This document shows, one piece after another, positions 25,001 through 27,078 of a stretch of 27,078 bases of DNA. A program made the position numbers and the translations under genes. Under the pieces are notes generated by a model, which searched no databases, was not told the origin of the DNA, and worked only from the letters and a program-made list of their open reading frames with translations. Source of the DNA: a virus. The stretch spans positions 1 to 27,078 of the IMG/VR virus record IMGVR_UViG_3300046506_000257, one strand, 5' to 3'. Each line of letters starts with the position of its first letter. Within the stretch, counting starts at the first letter, position 1.

Positions 25001-26654
25001 TGAAGGTGGCCCAGAAGTGCAGACCCTCCAGGTAGAACAGGTCGCCGGTCAGCAGGTACGGCAGGTAATAGATGTCCGGCTGGTGCGAGCTGTCCGGGCC
25101 GGCGGTGGTGACGGTCGACAGGATAGGCAGTTTCTCGTTCTTGCCGGTGGCCGGGTTGACGCAGTCGCCGGGGTTGCCCAGCAGCGAGGCATACGGGAAG
25201 TTGATGACCGACAGCGGGTAGCCGCGGCCGGGGCCGCTGCTGTCGTCGCGCCGGCACATCGGCCAGCTGCCGCCGATGTCGCCGGTGGCCAGTGCGATCG
25301 CCTTGGCGCGCTTGTCCATCGACAGCACGGTGGCCACATGGGTGTCCGGCATGATGCCGATGTCGGGGCGGCCGCCGGTGGTGCCCATCGCCGGCTGCAG
25401 GCGCCCGAACTTCATCGGGTCGAACTTGCCGCTGGTGAGGTCGGTGGCGAAGCCGGCCAGCACCGACTCCGGGATCGTGACGCTCTGGTCGTAGTTCGGG
25501 ATCTGGCGGCTGGCGATCAGGTAGGCGGTGTCGTGCTTGATATGCAGGCTTGGCGCGGTGCCGATCCAGTAGGTGCGCTTCCAGCGCGCCGCCGGGGTAT
25601 GGACCAGGCCGGTCTTGCTGTAGTAGGTGGTGGTGCCCGCCGACAGGGTCACGTCGTAGACGATGTCGGCGGTCGAGGCGTACGCCTTGCAGTGCTCGAT
25701 CACGTAGTCGACGCGGGCCTGGCCGGTGCGGGAAACGCGCACCGAGAACTGCGCCGTCAGGGTCGGGTGCGGACCGGCGGGGCCGACGAACGGCACGTTG
25801 AAGATGTAGTCCGAGCAGACCGGGCCGGCGAACCAGGTGTCGTAGGCGGCGCCGGCGGCAGTGGCGGTGTAGGTGGTGCCGCTGATGACGACGCTGGCCG
25901 AGGGCAGCGTGGCCGGCAGGCCGACGTTCGGGGCGGCGGCGGCCGCGGCGGCGCGCTTCATCGACACGGTCTGCGAGGCGGACGCGGCCAGGGTCGGCAG
26001 CACGCCGCAGACGATGGCGTGGCGTACCGAGCCGTCCGCATGCAGCGCCTTGACGTTCAGCTGCGAGGCGATGCTGGTGCCGTCGGGCAGCTGCAGGTCG
26101 ATGCCGGCGCCGGCCGAGGGCAGGTGCCCCAGCGCGAACACATGGCCGAGCGAGAACGGCTGGTTGGCGAGCGCGCCGGCCGAGGTGTTCTCCAGCTTGA
26201 AGGTGGTGATCTGCGCACCCATGGCGATCGGCGTGCCGGTCTGCGGCGGGTCGTTGGCCGCGCCGGTGCTGGCGTAGCCGACGCTGCGCTGGCCCTGGCG
26301 GCTCGCGGCGCTGGCCACGGCCTGCGGCGCGGTGCCGTTGACCGGCGCGAGCGCGTGGCTGGCCTGCGCCTGGCTGGCCGTGATGCTGGTGTCGGTGCTG
26401 ATGTTCTCGCTGGAGGCGGCGGCCAGCACGTCGCTGCGCTGGGCCTGGCGGGTGGCGACGGCGACTTCCTGGATCGGCGCGATCGGGGTCGGCTGCGAGT
26501 ACAGCGTGGTATTGATGTCGGTCCTGAGCGTGCGGCCACCAAAGGCGTAGTCGAGCGTCGGCGGGGCGTTGAAGTTCGCGCTCGGGTCGGCCATGCCGAC
26601 TTCCTCCGACCACAGGCGGGTCGAGAAGCTCGGCTTGGTGCGGTCGTCACTCAT
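22014..26654 (-). CDS. Tandem-duplicated RIFT-barrel/alpha-alpha-toroid tail protein, candidate depolymerase (1546 aa)
   Basis: The ATG at 26654 has GAGGA six nt upstream and overlaps the end of the preceding small ORF. After a Ser/Thr/Ala-rich N-terminal leader (1-138), two homologous units follow: about 139-810 and 845-1546. Paired landmarks are GTPIAMGAQITTF (140) with GTAIAVGAQITDF (846), KALHADGSVRHAI (202) with KALHPDGSVRHAI (908), TGGRPDIG (426 and 1157), PYLLTGD (532 and 1260), FWKAKFQVGRM (677) with AWKAKFAVGRM (1408), and QFAILPR (802) with QFAIVPR (1538). The KALHxDGSVRHA segment and a later YLLTGD helical region suggest the RIFT barrel plus alpha/alpha toroid of the PcRGLX/YetA rhamnogalacturonan-lyase family (PL26). 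In a phage this would be a receptor-polysaccharide lyase. The family call is tentative; the duplication is certain. Confidence 0.7.
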   Translation of the reverse strand: MSDDRTKPSFSTRLWSEEVGMADPSANFNAPPTLDYAFGGRTLRTDINTTLYSQPTPIAPIQEVAVATRQAQRSDVLAAASSENISTDTSITASQAQASHALAPVNGTAPQAVASAASRQGQRSVGYASTGAANDPPQTGTPIAMGAQITTFKLENTSAGALANQPFSLGHVFALGHLPSAGAGIDLQLPDGTSIASQLNVKALHADGSVRHAIVCGVLPTLAASASQTVSMKRAAAAAAAPNVGLPATLPSASVVISGTTYTATAAGAAYDTWFAGPVCSDYIFNVPFVGPAGPHPTLTAQFSVRVSRTGQARVDYVIEHCKAYASTADIVYDVTLSAGTTTYYSKTGLVHTPAARWKRTYWIGTAPSLHIKHDTAYLIASRQIPNYDQSVTIPESVLAGFATDLTSGKFDPMKFGRLQPAMGTTGGRPDIGIMPDTHVATVLSMDKRAKAIALATGDIGGSWPMCRRDDSSGPGRGYPLSVINFPYASLLGNPGDCVNPATGKNEKLPILSTVTTAGPDSSHQPDIYYLPYLLTGDLFYLEGLHFWATFNHYQDNPYYRDFAKAHVRADQLRGQGWSLRTMAECVAITPEDHPLKPHFATWYDNNMKWYLDAYIDAPNPAYVNQLGIIVNGYSLSYPINGGTSNGIAPWMDDFFTQSLGHGYELLGLASTKRLLFWKAKFQVGRMNDPAVCVQNSCTYALGVRATATSPFFATLGECFAFTVSPQQQQYPCGSAQRLALASSMNLLPGDIDGYPSSTDGYPADYQPALAAAVDVGYPGGGAAWAKYMARPTKPDYGYQAQFAILPRQAIVAQAGIDATVHTAQPQHSASFGSAGGAAPQPPETGTAIAVGAQITDFTVENTATSSAANVPFTLGHPFAVGHLPASGAGITLKLADNSSIAAQLDVKALHPDGSVRHAIISGVVPAMTAGEAKPVKMLRRDASADAAPTATLAAQVAAGLEATVAIVAGGVTYTARLSQLASTGSVKPWLAGSVANEWLVSGPLTDAGNNQHPLIHARFYVRAYAGLNRARVDVTLENSWVIPNTSATTGGSAWIANNPADVTYDVTVTVPGDATYSKSALVHYNKARWTRTFWWNGASPAHVRHNIPYVLASRAVPNYDRNAGQSTSVIANYVTLLAGRNEPMQPGVMTAAQGGTGGRPDIGLNPGWCVNWLLTGNRDAKNVSVRTSMLAGSWPTHFRNKATDNWVDIRSYPYVCLQKGSSSDDINGATGLHEMIPAAANNNANVPNDAHEPNHSYIPYLLTGDYIHLEELQAWNEWNMIQHLPGYRHFANGAVFHQQARGLAWLLRTLAHTAYISPEGDPIKQRCLASLDWNLDQLNAMHTYSADPVSGNALGFVHNNETSAIIYPGSLSGVGSVGVSTWQDDFITSSVGMVAELGFTKARPFLAWKAKFAVGRMLSGSDYCWIMGTPYSLDVRATANGPIFTTWAQVYEATVDPRIRATACASQAMADACTTVFGDYGTYVPGQMPKYSASDDGYPADAQPAFAYVATSDHPQGANVWLVFDGRALKAPYNDPQFAIVPRTA

Positions 26655-26775
26655 CGGGTTCCTCTGGGATCGGCAGCGGTTGCGGGGGTAGCGAGGACGG
26701 CGGCAGGCTGTCGAGCCAGGCCACGAAGTCGGGGGATGGCAGGAACGGCGCGGGCGGGAACGCGCCGCCGGCCAT
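26647..26775 (-). CDS. Tiny proline-rich ORF (42 aa)
   Basis: It runs from an ATG at 26775, which shares one base with the preceding stop (TGATG), to a TGA at 26647 that overlaps the start of the large tail protein. The peptide reads MAGGAFPPAPFLPSPDFVAW and continues LDSLPPSSLPPQPLPIPEEP. The composition (Pro-rich with an FVAWLDSLPP helix-like motif) and perfectly coupled boundaries argue for a real small gene. The alternative overlapping frame (to 26651) is Arg/Pro/Cys-rich and looks like a shadow. Function is unknown. Confidence 0.5.
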   Translation of the reverse strand: MAGGAFPPAPFLPSPDFVAWLDSLPPSSLPPQPLPIPEEPDE

Positions 26776-27074
26776 CACACACCCCGGCCCTTGTGCTTGG
26801 CGTGGCTCGGCACCTGGTTGGCCTGGTTGTGGGTGTCGGTACGGACCACGCCGCGGCCGGTCGGCACGCTCGGCACCTGGCGGCTGGTCGGGGCTGCCTG
26901 CGGGCGCGCCATCGGCGAGGGTGCGGGCGGCATGGCCGGCATCGGCTGCATCGGCGGCACGTTGGCGGCGGGCGCCGGCACACGCGGCGGCTGCGCGGCC
27001 TTCGGCGGCAGCGGTGGCGCCTTCATCGACGGCACCTGTTCCGGCTTTGCCACAGGGGTGACGAACTTCTTCAT
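26775..27074 (-). CDS. Disordered Pro/Met/Lys-rich phage protein (99 aa)
   Basis: The ATG at 27074 lies four bases from the window edge, so any ribosome-binding site cannot be seen and an upstream start cannot be excluded. The chain begins MKKFVTPVAKPEQVPSMKAP, continues with many Pro/Ala/Met repeats (PPMQPMPAMPP), and ends basic (SHAKHKGRGV). No fold or membrane span is predicted. It heads the visible run of coupled genes and probably acts as a flexible virion or assembly component, which is inference. Confidence 0.6.
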   Translation of the reverse strand: MKKFVTPVAKPEQVPSMKAPPLPPKAAQPPRVPAPAANVPPMQPMPAMPPAPSPMARPQAAPTSRQVPSVPTGRGVVRTDTHNQANQVPSHAKHKGRGV

Positions 27075-27078
27075 GGGG

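Noticed and set aside
21856-26613. A 1585-codon minus-strand frame overlapping the large tail protein
   Set aside because: It is Arg/Gln/Gly/His-rich out-of-frame sequence; only its last 52 codons form the real small gene at 21856-22014.
1-27078. tRNA, rRNA, CRISPR array, insertion sequence or complete integrase
   Set aside because: No cloverleaf, no regularly spaced repeats, no transposase motifs and no integrase catalytic domain could be found by eye.

Overview
This window is almost entirely a virion-morphogenesis region of a tailed phage or prophage. Base composition is very GC-rich and codons strongly prefer G or C in the third position, which suggests a high-GC Gram-negative host. Betaproteobacteria/Burkholderiales is a guess from composition and gene style, not something the sequence proves. 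All recognisable genes but one are on the minus strand, so the operon reads from position 27078 down to 1. Genes are tightly packed, with many ATGA, GTGA or TGATG stop/start overlaps that imply translational coupling. The set of P22-like portal, scaffold, HK97-fold/N4-gp56-like capsid, head-tail adaptor and gp10-like hub, with no tape-measure or sheath gene, points to a short-tailed (podovirus-type) particle. Terminase, lysis, replication and any complete integrase gene are not in the window.

Layout in transcription order (right to left). (1) 27074-21856: two small proline-rich or disordered ORFs, then a 1546-aa protein made of two tandem copies of a roughly 700-residue unit resembling the RIFT-barrel plus alpha/alpha-toroid rhamnogalacturonan-lyase fold (a candidate tail depolymerase), then a 52-aa ORF. 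(2) A near-perfect 32-bp palindrome lies at 21803-21834. (3) 21777-17191: a conserved phage protein, a 1051-aa portal with an unusual C-terminal extension, and four small coupled genes, one of them a dATP/dGTP diphosphohydrolase-type (MazG-like) protein. (4) 16890-17186: the only plus-strand gene, a free-standing integrase arm-DNA-binding domain, convergent with the portal operon. (5) 16775-14754: scaffold and major capsid. (6) 14607-11355: three small proteins, a methyltransferase/GT9 glycosyltransferase fusion, the head-tail adaptor and two tiny overlapping membrane-type ORFs. (7) 11358-10153: the hub protein. (8) 10010-1: six distal structural proteins, including two giant paralogous proteins with proline-rich heads, helical bodies and Ser/Thr/Asn-rich tails, and a repeat-rich protein that runs off the left edge.

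Three hairpins resembling intrinsic terminators divide the operon just before the scaffold gene, just after the capsid gene and just after the hub gene. Each ends about 33-38 nt before the next start codon. That leaves almost no room for a conventional promoter, so partial readthrough or RNA processing may set protein stoichiometry. The most noteworthy items are the tandem-duplicated lyase-like protein, the methyltransferase-glycosyltransferase fusion inside a head operon, the orphan integrase arm domain, the portal extension, and the duplicated giant coiled-coil proteins.
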